From contig NZ_CP042163.1 in assembly GCF_007725405.1 (NCBI RefSeq), positions 2,170,001 through 2,234,000 of the forward strand: a stretch of 64,000 nt of DNA. Direction: 5' to 3'. The notes under the pieces are model-generated. The model had not been told where the DNA came from. It ran no database searches and saw nothing but the letters and a program-made list of their open reading frames with translations. The DNA comes from Shouchella miscanthi. GTDB taxonomy: Bacteria; Bacillota; Bacilli; Bacillales; Bacillaceae_D. Of this stretch, positions 29,071-37,533 are shown piece by piece. How positions within the stretch are numbered: the stretch's first letter is position 1; the number at the start of each line of letters is the position of its first letter. Both the position numbers and the translations under genes were made by a program.

Positions 29071-29481
29071 TTATTTAAATTTAGCGTGCTCTACTTTAAT
29101 GCAGCGATCCATAATCGTTTCGACATGATTTTCTTGCAAATACGAATAGGCTTCTTCGCTAACAACACCAAGCTGAGACCAAAAGATTGGGATGCCTGCT
29201 TGTACGGTTTCTTTAGCAAGTTCCGGCAAAAACTCGCTTCTACGAAAGATATTTACCATATCTACCTCTTGATCTAAGTCTGAAATAGAAGCATACGCTT
29301 TTTCTCCTAAAACCGTGTCCACATTCGGATTAATTGGAATAATTGTATACCCTGCATCTTGCATTGCTTTTGAAACCATGTAGCTTGTTCGATCCGGGTT
29401 ATTTGAGAGCCCGACTACAGCAATACGCTTCTTTGTATGAAGAATTTCTTTTATTCGCTGATCTGATGGGTTTTTCATCAT
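29071..29481 (-). CDS. yneT: CoA-binding protein (YneT-like)
   Basis: A 136-aa single Rossmann-like CoA-binding domain: RIAVVGLSNNPDRTSYMV near the N-terminus, then YTIIPINPN, a second nucleotide-binding beta-strand. In B. subtilis the equivalent gene lies beside parE-parC, as here. The reaction is unknown; related domains occur in succinyl-CoA synthetase and protein acyl-transfer enzymes. Start ATG 29481 follows AAGGAGAA. It lies 12 nt after the transporter gene opuFB and may be co-transcribed with it. Confidence 0.88.
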   Translation of the reverse strand: MMKNPSDQRIKEILHTKKRIAVVGLSNNPDRTSYMVSKAMQDAGYTIIPINPNVDTVLGEKAYASISDLDQEVDMVNIFRRSEFLPELAKETVQAGIPIFWSQLGVVSEEAYSYLQENHVETIMDRCIKVEHAKFK

Positions 29482-29493
29482 TCATTCTCCTTT

Positions 29494-31047
29494 TTAATTG
29501 GTAAGTAGTCCTTTTTCTTTTAAAAAGTCGCGAGCAACTGTGGCTGGATCTTCGTCATTAATGTCAACACGGTAATTCAGTTCAGAAATTTCATCTTCCG
29601 ACCCTACTCCCGCCAGCTGGTTTAAGATGTCCTCGAGCTCCGGGTACTCACTTATGGCTTGACTGCTTACAAGTGGCGCTGCCTGATAAGGTGGAAACAG
29701 CGTTGCATCATCTTCTAGGACAACCATATCGTACTCGACGATTTGAGGATCTGTTGAGAAAACATCACTTAATTGAATGCTCCCATTGGAAATAGCTTGA
29801 TAACGAGTTGATACATCAATCGTTGTGACATTGTCAAACGAGAACCCATACACTTCTTCAAATCCCGCATATCCATCTTCTCGGTCTGCAAATTCAAAGG
29901 TAAAGCCAGCTTCAAGCTCGTTTGCGTAGGGTTCTAAATCAGATATAGTCTCCACTTCAAGCTCTTCAGCCAATGCTCTCGGCATAGCAATGGCGTAGGT
30001 ATTTTGAAAACCCATTGGCTCTAGCAATATATGCCCTAATTGTTCGTACATTTCGTCTCGTGCTTGTTCAAATGATTCCCGTTCATCATAGCTAAAGTTC
30101 TCAATGTTTAATAAGTCAGCAAGTACAGTCCCTGTAAATTCAGGATAGATGGCAACATCACCAACTTCTAATGCATTAAAGTTTACACTGGTTGTGCCGA
30201 GTGGTGCAATGACTTCGACTTCTAAATCAGTTTCTTGTTCAATTAACTCTTTATACATATTGGCTAAAATAGGCGGTTCTGGACCCATTTTTCCACCAAT
30301 AACGATATCGGCTTGGCCAACACCTCGGACTGCATTCACTGTTGGCGGGACCGTAACGATAAGGAGGGCAATGACCACAACGGCTATCATTGGCTTATAG
30401 GACCCTGCGCGTTTTTTCTCCGATCGTCTTTCAGTAAAACGTAAAACAAAATCAAAAAAGAGAGCGAGCAACGTAGCTGGAAGTGCGCCAAACAGAATGT
30501 ATTCGTTACTCGTACGTTGGATACCGAGCATAATGATTTGTCCAAGTCCACCCCCTCCAACAAGAGCAGCAAGTGTTGCTGTACCAACAATCAATACCAT
30601 TGAGGTTCGAATGCCTGCCATGACCGTTGGCATTGCAAGAGGTAACTCCACTTTTACTAGACGTTTACGAGAATTCATTCCCATCCCTCTTGCAGCCTCT
30701 ACAAGCGCAGGATCCACTTCTTTTATCCCTGTGTATGTATTTCGAAGGACTGGCAAAAGCGCGTACGCTGTTAATGCGATAATGGCAGGTGTTGTTCCAA
30801 TTCCAACAAATAAAACAAGAAACCCAAGTAAAGCGAGAGAAGGAATGGTTTGTAAAACAGCAGCGATGCCAATAACGAACTCAGAATACCGTGTATAGCG
30901 GGTAAGTAAAATACCAACTGGAATGGCAATCGCTACGGCAATTAGTAAAGAGATAAGAGAGAGCTGTAAATGCTCCCAAAACGATTGCAGTAGTAAATCC
31001 GAACGTTCTTCGAAAAGTGTAAAATAAGATGACCAAAAAGATTCCAT
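29494..31047 (-). CDS. opuFB: compatible-solute ABC transporter permease fused to binding protein (OpuFB-like)
   Basis: A 517-aa fusion. Residues about 1-215 are an OpuCB/ProW-type permease with six helices and the loop EVDPALVEAARGMGMNSRKRL. A further helix (about 222-240) leads to a C-terminal OpuCC-like substrate-binding domain outside the cell, beginning VIGGKMGPEPPILANMYKEL and containing FEFADREDGYAGFEEVYGF. Such fusions were described as OpuF in Bacillus and take up glycine betaine and related osmolytes. ATG 31047 has no clear ribosome site, and no alternative start exists before the upstream in-frame stop. It is the partner of the ATPase gene upstream. Confidence 0.88.
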   Translation of the reverse strand: MESFWSSYFTLFEERSDLLLQSFWEHLQLSLISLLIAVAIAIPVGILLTRYTRYSEFVIGIAAVLQTIPSLALLGFLVLFVGIGTTPAIIALTAYALLPVLRNTYTGIKEVDPALVEAARGMGMNSRKRLVKVELPLAMPTVMAGIRTSMVLIVGTATLAALVGGGGLGQIIMLGIQRTSNEYILFGALPATLLALFFDFVLRFTERRSEKKRAGSYKPMIAVVVIALLIVTVPPTVNAVRGVGQADIVIGGKMGPEPPILANMYKELIEQETDLEVEVIAPLGTTSVNFNALEVGDVAIYPEFTGTVLADLLNIENFSYDERESFEQARDEMYEQLGHILLEPMGFQNTYAIAMPRALAEELEVETISDLEPYANELEAGFTFEFADREDGYAGFEEVYGFSFDNVTTIDVSTRYQAISNGSIQLSDVFSTDPQIVEYDMVVLEDDATLFPPYQAAPLVSSQAISEYPELEDILNQLAGVGSEDEISELNYRVDINDEDPATVARDFLKEKGLLTN

Positions 31048-31076
31048 AACAAAATAAGTGCAATCGAACGTGTATT

Positions 31077-31125
31077 ACGCACCCTAACGATTCACTTTTC
31101 CTTCCAATTACATTAGGGTTATGCG
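31077..31125 (-). other. stem-loop between opuFA and opuFB
   Basis: CGCACCCTAA (plus strand, from 31078) pairs with TTAGGGT-TA-TGCG (to ~31125), spanning the opuFA stop codon. The loop holds a purine-rich GGAAGGAAAAG on the mRNA. As opuFB itself lacks a Shine-Dalgarno, this structure may set the ratio of the two proteins (inference). Confidence 0.45.
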
Positions 31126-32174
31126 TGATGTAGTGATGGTTGTACAGCTAGTTTTGCAAGGTTTTGATAAGAAACAACGCCCATACATTTATCGCCTTTT
31201 AAGACTGGCAGCGCCGGAAATGGACATTGTTCTAACTGATGGTACGTTTGTTCAAGCGTATCGGTATAATGAATGATTTGGTATTGCTCAATGGATTTCC
31301 CTAAATACTGTACATCTTTCAGCTCATCGTCGTTAGAAAGAACAAATTGTAGCTCATTGGAAGACTGATGTTCTCCTGTTGTCACATACTCACTTTCTTC
31401 AATAGGAGTAAGAATCGAACCAACTGTTTGAACCGAAGTTTGGTCAAATCCATCGGAATTGCGCAAAAAGCGAGCGACAGAATGAGAAGCTGGGTTTTCG
31501 ATTAATTCTTGTGCTGTGCCAATTTGAAGCACATGTCCGTCTTCCATCATCCCAATGCGATCTCCTAAGAATTTCGCTTCCTCCATATCATGGGTAACGA
31601 ATACAATTGTTTTCTTGATATCTCGTTGCAGCGCCTTAATGTCTTTTTGCAATGAAGCTCTTGCCACTGGATCTAGTGCACTGAATGGCTCATCCATTAA
31701 TAAGATATCAGGGTCTGCTGCCAAAGCTCGTGCAACCCCTACCCGTTGCTGTTGACCTCCAGACAAATCCCCTGGCAAACGATGTCGATAGGTTTCTGGG
31801 TCTAGTCCTACTAACGATAATAATTCGTCAATACGAGCATTTGTTTTATCGCGATTCCAGCCCTTTAATTCTGGGACAATGGCAATATTATTAGCAACTG
31901 TCATGTGCGGGAATAGCGCAATTTGTTGAAGGACATAGCCAATATTCCATCGCAATTGATCAATATTACCATTGCTTGTATTGGCACCATTAATGAATAT
32001 TTCTCCCGCTGTAGGCGGAATTAAGCGATTAATCATTTTTAACGTCGTTGTTTTTCCGCAGCCACTTGGTCCAATTAAAACAAAGAACTCACCTTTATCA
32101 ATTGTGAAATTCGCGTCAGCTACCGCTTTTGTTCCATCTTCGTATTGCTTTGATACTTGCTTAAATGTGATCAA
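31119..32174 (-). CDS. opuFA: compatible-solute ABC transporter ATPase (OpuFA-like)
   Basis: A 351-aa ABC ATPase of the OpuCA/ProV group. Walker A is GPSGCGKTT, signature LSGGQQQRVGVARALA, Walker B ILLMDEPFSALDP, switch FVTHD. A C-terminal part (about residues 250-350) contains a partial CBS-type region used by such ATPases to sense ionic strength or nucleotides. The TTG at 32174 is preferred because AAAGGAGTGG lies 8 nt before it. An ATG further up at 32216 has no ribosome site. It precedes the fused permease/binding protein gene by 71 nt. Confidence 0.88.
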   Translation of the reverse strand: MITFKQVSKQYEDGTKAVADANFTIDKGEFFVLIGPSGCGKTTTLKMINRLIPPTAGEIFINGANTSNGNIDQLRWNIGYVLQQIALFPHMTVANNIAIVPELKGWNRDKTNARIDELLSLVGLDPETYRHRLPGDLSGGQQQRVGVARALAADPDILLMDEPFSALDPVARASLQKDIKALQRDIKKTIVFVTHDMEEAKFLGDRIGMMEDGHVLQIGTAQELIENPASHSVARFLRNSDGFDQTSVQTVGSILTPIEESEYVTTGEHQSSNELQFVLSNDDELKDVQYLGKSIEQYQIIHYTDTLEQTYHQLEQCPFPALPVLKGDKCMGVVSYQNLAKLAVQPSLHHA

Positions 32175-32251
32175 CTCTTTCGCCACTCCTTTTATACAAA
32201 AACGCTCTTTATTCATACCCGTTATTGTGCCTATTTTAACCTGAATTGCAT

Positions 32252-32281
32252 AAAAAAAACACGCGAAATAAAACGCGTGTT
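32252..32281 (-). terminator. terminator of the fadH-like gene
   Basis: ACACGCG (32259-32265) pairs with CGCGTGT (32274-32280); minus-strand transcripts continue into seven or eight T. Confidence 0.85.
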
Positions 32282-33071
32282 ATCGTTGAAATGCTGCCGC
32301 CCCTGTCAAGAAGCCTGATTGACCAATGGATTGGCCACCATCAATTGTAATGCAAGTGCCATTAATATAGGAGCCCTCTGGGGAAAGAAGATAATGAGCA
32401 AGTTTAGCCACTTCTTCTCCTTTACCAAACCGTTTCATCGGAATGCTTTTTAATGCCATTTGATGGGCTTTTTCGCTTTGAATTAGCTTGTCTACACCGC
32501 CTGTATCCTCAATTGGTCCAGGTGCAATGGCATTAACACGTATTCCGTACGTCGCACCCCATTCAACTGCCAATGTTTTTGTCATTGCAAGTACCCCTGC
32601 CTTTGCACTTGCAGAATGAACCACACCAGGCCCACCTGTATCAGCGTACGTTGCCACAATATTTACCATTGCACCTGCTTGTTTTTCTAGAATCCATCGC
32701 TTCCCAACCGTTTGAGTCATGTGCCACGTACCATTCAAGACAATATCAATAACGGAATGCCAGCCGTTTTCGCTTAAGTCTTCAGATGGACAAAGAAAAT
32801 TTCCAGCAGCGTTATTGACAACAGCTGTAATTGGTCCAACCGTTTCATACACATCATTTACCATCGCTTCGATATCCCCTCGATTTCGGATATCTAAGGC
32901 GAAGGTTGTGATTTGCTCAGGGAATGTTTCTAATTCTTGTTTCGTTTGCGTCAATCGTTCTTCGTTACGTGCACAAACGATAACCCGCGCACCAGCATCT
33001 GCAAAATGTTTGACCATCGCTTTACCCATACCACTACTACCGCCAGTTACAATAATGACTTCCTCTTTCAT
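32280..33071 (-). CDS. fadH: SDR oxidoreductase, 2,4-dienoyl-CoA reductase-like (FadH)
   Basis: A 263-aa short-chain dehydrogenase. VTGGSSGMGKAM is the NADP-binding glycine motif and NNAAGNFLCPSEDLS follows it. The segment ATYADTGGPGVVHSASAKAG replaces the usual YxxxK tyrosine with Ser, which is characteristic of 2,4-dienoyl-CoA reductases. The C-terminus (GPIEDTGGVDKL) also fits. These enzymes reduce 2,4-dienoyl-CoA during degradation of unsaturated fatty acids. Start ATG 33071 has GGAGGG. The gene is monocistronic. Confidence 0.82.
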   Translation of the reverse strand: MKEEVIIVTGGSSGMGKAMVKHFADAGARVIVCARNEERLTQTKQELETFPEQITTFALDIRNRGDIEAMVNDVYETVGPITAVVNNAAGNFLCPSEDLSENGWHSVIDIVLNGTWHMTQTVGKRWILEKQAGAMVNIVATYADTGGPGVVHSASAKAGVLAMTKTLAVEWGATYGIRVNAIAPGPIEDTGGVDKLIQSEKAHQMALKSIPMKRFGKGEEVAKLAHYLLSPEGSYINGTCITIDGGQSIGQSGFLTGAAAFQR

Positions 33072-33264
33072 CTACTTTTTCCCTCCAACCTCAAAGCAAG
33101 CCGTTCTCCTCACCTTTATTATGCAAAAATTTACGCCATAATGAAAGGGTTTACAAAATATCGTCTAATTGTTTTTTCATTATCCAATGTACGTTGCATT
33201 GAGCAAGATAGTTATTCAAGTCACCTTTTGTCACTGCAAAATAAACGTTCCATGAAATAATCAT

Positions 33265-33293
33265 TTCACAGAATGTTCATTTTGCGGTAAACT
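33265..33293 (+). promoter_or_regulatory. sigma-A-like promoter of the recombinase gene
   Basis: TTCACA (33265-33270), a 17-bp spacer and TAAACT (33288-33293), 18 bp before the start codon, so the 5' leader would be very short. Confidence 0.5.
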
Positions 33294-33310
33294 ACTAAAG
33301 AGGTGATCCA

Positions 33311-34378
33311 ATGTCAATCTTCGCGAAAATAAATCAGCATCAACGTTCAAATGAAAATCAACAACAACCCATTCAAAAACAGCCCTTTCGTCGACTTGAT
33401 GACTTACCTGTTTTTATTCACGCATATATTCAATACATTCGTTCTCTAGGTTATAGCCAAGCGACCATTCAACGGTATATTTATGATTTCCTTGATTTCT
33501 TTCATTTTGTTGAGCGTCAAAGTGGAGAGGAATTGTTTACAGCTAAAGACAGTAGCCTTTCCGATTTCTCGCAACTTAACCAACAAGGGATTGAATATTA
33601 TGTTCATTACTTAGCAATGGAGTTGGAAAATGAAGCAAAGACAATCAATCGGAAGTTATCAGCACTACAATCGTTGTTTCATTACTTGATGAAGCAGTAT
33701 CATTTGAAAGAAAACCCTGTTCAAGCTGTGACACGACCAAAAGTGAAAAAAAGGGAGCCTGTTTACTTATCGATTGAAGAAATGAAAGCTGTAATGGCAT
33801 TAACGCTTAATGATGAAGGCTTAACCTTGCGTCAAAAAAAATACCACCGTTTATTAGCTTTACGAGACTTAACGGCGATCACCCTACTCGTTCGCACAGG
33901 TTTACGAGTATCAGAACTCGCTTCACTAAAACGTTCACAGCTTCACGTTGGTCGAAAAGAAATGCAGGTACTTGGTAAAGGGAATAAACAACGGACGATT
34001 CCGCTTACAGATGAAGTGATAGAAGTCATTCAACATTATCTCCAATCCTTACCTGAAACGGTACAACCGAAACAAGAGGATTCCCTGTTAGTCGGTTTTG
34101 ACTTCCGTACGATGACGTATTCGCGCTCTATCAGTGTTAGTGCTCTTCAAAAAATGATTCAACGCCTGTTTGAACGGGCAAAAAAAGTAATTCCTTCTCT
34201 TGAAAATCGTACGATCACTGCCCACAAACTCCGTCATAGCTTTGCAACGGCTTTAATCCGAAACGGGGTAAATGTGTTAACGTTACAGCAGCTTCTAGGT
34301 CATGAGTCTGTTGCTACAACCCAAGTGTATGCTCATGTTGATTACGAGGCGAAAATTAAAGCGATTCAATCATGGTAA
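33311..34378 (+). CDS. tyrosine recombinase (XerC/D-like)
   Basis: A 355-aa site-specific recombinase. Residues 1-35 are a Gln-rich extension absent from XerC/XerD. A SAM-like core-binding domain (about 40-145) and the catalytic domain follow. Active-site residues are Arg in TGLRVSELASL, Lys in VLGKGNKQRTI, HKLRHSFAT (His-xx-Arg), His in LLGHESVATTQVYAH and the nucleophile Tyr in that motif. All are present, so it should be active. It stands alone, without excisionase, phage genes or visible att sites. It is probably a chromosomal recombinase rather than a phage integrase. Confidence 0.88.
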   Translation: MSIFAKINQHQRSNENQQQPIQKQPFRRLDDLPVFIHAYIQYIRSLGYSQATIQRYIYDFLDFFHFVERQSGEELFTAKDSSLSDFSQLNQQGIEYYVHYLAMELENEAKTINRKLSALQSLFHYLMKQYHLKENPVQAVTRPKVKKREPVYLSIEEMKAVMALTLNDEGLTLRQKKYHRLLALRDLTAITLLVRTGLRVSELASLKRSQLHVGRKEMQVLGKGNKQRTIPLTDEVIEVIQHYLQSLPETVQPKQEDSLLVGFDFRTMTYSRSISVSALQKMIQRLFERAKKVIPSLENRTITAHKLRHSFATALIRNGVNVLTLQQLLGHESVATTQVYAHVDYEAKIKAIQSW

Positions 34379-34396
34379 GAAGATTGAATCGCTTAC
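34358..34396 (+). terminator. hairpin over the recombinase stop codon
   Basis: AAAGCGATTCAATC pairs perfectly with GATTGAATCGCTT, enclosing the TAA. The tail ACTATAAAAAATAA is A-rich rather than T-rich, so intrinsic termination is uncertain and mRNA stabilisation is an alternative. Confidence 0.5.
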
Positions 34397-34548
34397 TATA
34401 AAAAATAACTTTAAAGTTTACATAATAAATATTACGTAAATAATTATTTTTACACAATTCCTCATGATTTTCCCCTGCCAATTTCTACGAAAAGATGTAT
34501 AGTCTTCCTTTTCTCGGATAAACTACAAGCAAATTACGACACAACAGA

Positions 34549-34565
34549 CTTAAACACTGTTTAAG
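34549..34565 (+). promoter_or_regulatory. 17-bp perfect palindrome before the membrane-protein gene
   Basis: CTTAAACACTGTTTAAG, perfect around a central C, six bases before the ribosome binding site. Position and symmetry suggest a repressor site; no matching regulator was identified. Confidence 0.45.
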
Positions 34566-34585
34566 CGGGCAAAGGAGTGAGATTC

Positions 34586-35185
34586 ATGTTTTCGTTTTTC
34601 ATTCATTCATTTACTTCAATTTTTTCTGTCACTTATCCCATTTTTTTTAACCATATGAGCAAGCCTAAAAAAACGATTGAAGGCGAAGAATTTGTATCTG
34701 GAACCGTTCTATTTACAGTTGCAATTAGCATCTTCATTCTTCTAGTCGGTCAAGTCGCTTTTTCATGGACGTATATCCCCATTGGCTTCATGCAAATTCT
34801 TGGTGGTGTCGTTATTTTATCAATAGCCATTACATTAATGCGCAAAAAAAGTCCTGTTCCATTAAGTTGGAAAGAATGGTTCGGTACAGACTCTTTTGAG
34901 TTTGGCTTTAGCCGAATGAAAGACATGTTTCGCCCTGTTCAGGAGCTAACTTCAGACCAACCAAAGTCGGCAACCGCTTATGTAACCTACCTTGCTTTTT
35001 TTGCTGTTTACTGTGTCGCCTACTCTGTACATCTACTCGTTTGTTGGATTTATGGCCAAATGAATACTCGTTCTTTGTTTCTCCTCACTAAATTCACAGG
35101 ACTTCTGCTCACGTTTTTTGCCCTAGAAATGTTGCTCTTCGGTTTTATGGATGTTATTAGTTTGATTGATCAACGTGCATCTTAA
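34586..35185 (+). CDS. unknown integral membrane protein, weakly MarC-like
   Basis: A 199-aa protein with five or six helices: residues about 3-20, 40-65, 70-85, 135-155, 165-190. The start SFTSIFSVTYPIFFNHM and the helix pair FMQILGGVVILSIAITLM recall the layout of MarC family proteins, but the similarity is weak and a soluble insertion (about 90-130) interrupts it. I cannot name the function. ATG 34586 is preferred, 8 nt after AAAGGAG; an in-frame GTG at 34577 overlaps that site. It is monocistronic with a palindrome in its leader. Confidence 0.7.
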   Translation: MFSFFIHSFTSIFSVTYPIFFNHMSKPKKTIEGEEFVSGTVLFTVAISIFILLVGQVAFSWTYIPIGFMQILGGVVILSIAITLMRKKSPVPLSWKEWFGTDSFEFGFSRMKDMFRPVQELTSDQPKSATAYVTYLAFFAVYCVAYSVHLLVCWIYGQMNTRSLFLLTKFTGLLLTFFALEMLLFGFMDVISLIDQRAS

Positions 35186-35193
35186 TTCATAGT

Positions 35194-35232
35194 AAAAGGG
35201 TAACTGAATGTTGACATTCAGTTACCCTTTTT
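35194..35232. terminator. bidirectional terminator between membrane-protein and ypwA genes
   Basis: AAAAGGGTAACTGAATG pairs with CATTCAGTTACCCTTTT, a 17-bp perfect stem with TTGA loop and T run, between convergent genes. Confidence 0.92.
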
Positions 35233-35236
35233 GGCA

Positions 35237-36733
35237 TTAAAGCTTATACAAGCGTGTATATTTTTCTGTTAAATAATGAATTAATGGCTGTGGGTCAATA
35301 CCACCACCAGTAATGGCTTCAATTAGGTCTTTTGGCTTTTTCACGGCGCCATACTGATGGATATGCTCTGTCAACCACTCTCGAATTGGCTCAAGATTTT
35401 CGGAGCGTATGAGATCGTCGGTTTCTGGAATCTCTTTCTTTATCACTTGATTTATTTGAGCTGCATAAATGAAGCCTAGTGCATACGAAGGGAAGTAGCC
35501 AAAGTCTCCTGATGACCAATGGACATCTTGTAGCACCCCTTCTCCATTATGTTGTGGTCGAATACCAAGATACTCTTCCATTTTGTCATTCCATAGCTTT
35601 GGTAGTTCGTCAACTTCAATTGACCCTTCAAACAATCCCTTTTCTAATTCATATCGAAGAATAATATGTAAGCAGTAGGTGAGCTCATCCGCTTCAATTC
35701 GAATCATCGAAGGCTTTGATTCATTTAATGCAAAGTAAAAATCGTCTAATGGAACGTGCTCAAATTGACCTGTTCCGTGGGCTGCTAATTCTTGATACAT
35801 GCCTTCCCAAAACGAGTACGACTGGCCAATAAATTTTTCCCAAAAAAGCGATTGTGACTCATGAATGCCCATTGAAGTCCCTCGTGCAAGATTGTACGGG
35901 ATAAGACTTTCATCAATATGCTGTTCGTAAAGCGCGTGCCCGCCTTCATGTATCGTTCCTAATAATGCAACGCGAAAATCGTTTTCATTGTACTTCGTTG
36001 TCACTCGCACATCTGAAGGGTTAATCCCAATGGCAAATGGATGTACACTCTCATCTAAGCGGCCTTTTGTAAAATCATAATTCATTGTTTTAAGGAATGA
36101 AACGTTTAATTTCTCTTGATCACTTTTCGGGAAGTGCTTAAATAAGCATGTAGTCTCTGGTTGGTGTTTTGAAGCAGAGACACGTTGAATAAGCGGGATA
36201 AGATGACTTTTTAACTCAGAAAAGACCGCATCTAATGTGTCTGTAAAAACCCCTGGTTCAAAATCATCTAAAAGTGTATTATAAGGATGTTTTTCATAAC
36301 CTAAATAATTAATAAAACGCTTTTTAAATGCTACTAATTCTTTTAAAAACGGTTTGAAAATGTCAAAATCATTTTCACGCTTTGCTTCTTCCCATTTCGC
36401 TTCCGCATTTGTCTGTAACTTCACAAATGCTGTGTACTCATCAGCAGGAATTTTTGTATTACGATTGTATGCTTTTTCTGCCTCCTCAACCGCTCGTTTT
36501 AACACAACTGAAGAATCTGTTTTTGTTTTTAATTCATCAATTAGCTCTTTTAATTCAGAAGATGTTGTCATAGAAAAGATGTCGCTTGAAATGGTGCTCA
36601 TCACATCTGCTCTTTGCTCTACTGCACCTGTAGGCGCTCCAGTACGAGCATCCCATATCATTAAGCCTAACAATTGCTCATAGTGATTTTTCTGTTTTAA
36701 ATAATCAGTAAATTTCTCTTCTGCTTGTTTCAT
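35237..36733 (-). CDS. ypwA: M32 metallo-carboxypeptidase (Taq family, YpwA)
   Basis: A 498-aa zinc carboxypeptidase. The metal motif HEGGH is in GTIHEGGHALYEQH, with ESQSLFWEKFIG as the third-ligand helix and GIRPQHNGEGVLQDVHWSSG as the hallmark substrate segment. Family members release C-terminal residues from peptides in the cytosol. ATG 36733 is chosen for AAAGGTG about 9 nt upstream; the GTG at 36745 overlaps it. The gene is monocistronic. Confidence 0.92.
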   Translation of the reverse strand: MKQAEEKFTDYLKQKNHYEQLLGLMIWDARTGAPTGAVEQRADVMSTISSDIFSMTTSSELKELIDELKTKTDSSVVLKRAVEEAEKAYNRNTKIPADEYTAFVKLQTNAEAKWEEAKRENDFDIFKPFLKELVAFKKRFINYLGYEKHPYNTLLDDFEPGVFTDTLDAVFSELKSHLIPLIQRVSASKHQPETTCLFKHFPKSDQEKLNVSFLKTMNYDFTKGRLDESVHPFAIGINPSDVRVTTKYNENDFRVALLGTIHEGGHALYEQHIDESLIPYNLARGTSMGIHESQSLFWEKFIGQSYSFWEGMYQELAAHGTGQFEHVPLDDFYFALNESKPSMIRIEADELTYCLHIILRYELEKGLFEGSIEVDELPKLWNDKMEEYLGIRPQHNGEGVLQDVHWSSGDFGYFPSYALGFIYAAQINQVIKKEIPETDDLIRSENLEPIREWLTEHIHQYGAVKKPKDLIEAITGGGIDPQPLIHYLTEKYTRLYKL

Positions 36734-36840
36734 ATTGTTCGCCACCTTTCATTCTCAGCATACTAGCATTTGCATGTTTAAACAACTCCTAAGACGAAAA
36801 GAAGACTCATGTGATACACTAGCTGAGTAGGAGTGATGAA

Positions 36841-37158
36841 ATGAATGTACTAATAACGAAAGAAGCTGTGCAGTTCTATCGTCAAGAAATGAATTTAGTA
36901 GATGGCGATCAGCTCCGATTATTCGTCCGTGTCGGTGGTGTTGGTTCTGGTGGCTTCTCTGTGGGCATTACGAGAGAGATAGAGGGTTTTGAATACGAAA
37001 CCATTCAGCAAGATGGCATTTCTTTTTACGTATCGAAAGATGATTTATGGTACATTGATGGAATGCACATTGACTATGATGAAGATTTAGAAATGGTTCT
37101 GTTTAAACAGGGCAAATTTGATAATCTTGACCATCCGCTATTTATAGAAAAAACGTGA
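36841..37158 (+). CDS. yneR: HesB/IscA-fold protein without cysteines (YneR-like)
   Basis: A 105-aa protein of the HesB/IscA fold (MNVLITKEAVQFYRQEMNL at the start, VGGVGSGGFSVGI in the middle). There is no cysteine in the protein, so it cannot bind an Fe-S cluster the way IscA does. This fits the YneR branch known in Bacillus. Start ATG 36841 follows GGAGTG. It is monocistronic with its own terminator. The role is unknown. Confidence 0.8.
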   Translation: MNVLITKEAVQFYRQEMNLVDGDQLRLFVRVGGVGSGGFSVGITREIEGFEYETIQQDGISFYVSKDDLWYIDGMHIDYDEDLEMVLFKQGKFDNLDHPLFIEKT

Positions 37159-37183
37159 GCCTTACATTGGCTCACGTTTTTTT
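37151..37183 (+). terminator. terminator of the yneR-like gene
   Basis: AAACGTGAGCC pairs with GGCTCACGTTT, followed by seven T. It also ends at the stop codon of the convergent gene. Confidence 0.9.
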
Positions 37184-37445
37184 AGCGATACTCATCTTGG
37201 GCTTCTTCTAATTGATGATTGGCTTGATCTAAAAGTGCGGAAGAATGGGCGAAGAATGCTTCATCTATATTTCCTTGATAAGCAAGTGCTTGTTTAAACT
37301 GTGCTTCAGCTTGCTCAAGAGCTGCTGTTGCTGCTTGTAATTGCTCACCATCCATACTATGTGTTGCTTGTCCGACCATGTGTTGTGCTGCTTTTATCGC
37401 CAGTTCAATTTGTTCTAAATTTTTGTAGCCATCCTCATAACTCAT
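37182..37445 (-). CDS. small helical protein, DUF2564-like
   Basis: An 87-aa protein predicted to be all-helical, Gln/Ala/Glu-rich (VGQATHSMDGEQLQAATAALEQAE), possibly a helical hairpin. The N-terminal pattern ending MVGQATHSMD resembles the Bacillus DUF2564 family, which I can name only from memory. No catalytic motif. Start ATG 37445 has GGGAGG. Monocistronic. Confidence 0.7.
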   Translation of the reverse strand: MSYEDGYKNLEQIELAIKAAQHMVGQATHSMDGEQLQAATAALEQAEAQFKQALAYQGNIDEAFFAHSSALLDQANHQLEEAQDEYR

Positions 37446-37533
37446 TATGAAACCTCCCTTTTTGCTTTACTAATCACTATTCACCAAAAAGGTATCTTTT
37501 ATACAAAGTTTACATAATAAAATTATAGTTAAC

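Noticed and set aside
34413-37521. 17-bp identity AAAGTTTACATAATAAA at 34413 and 37505
   Set aside because: It is short and A/T-rich, so a chance match within 64 kb is expected; flanks do not agree.
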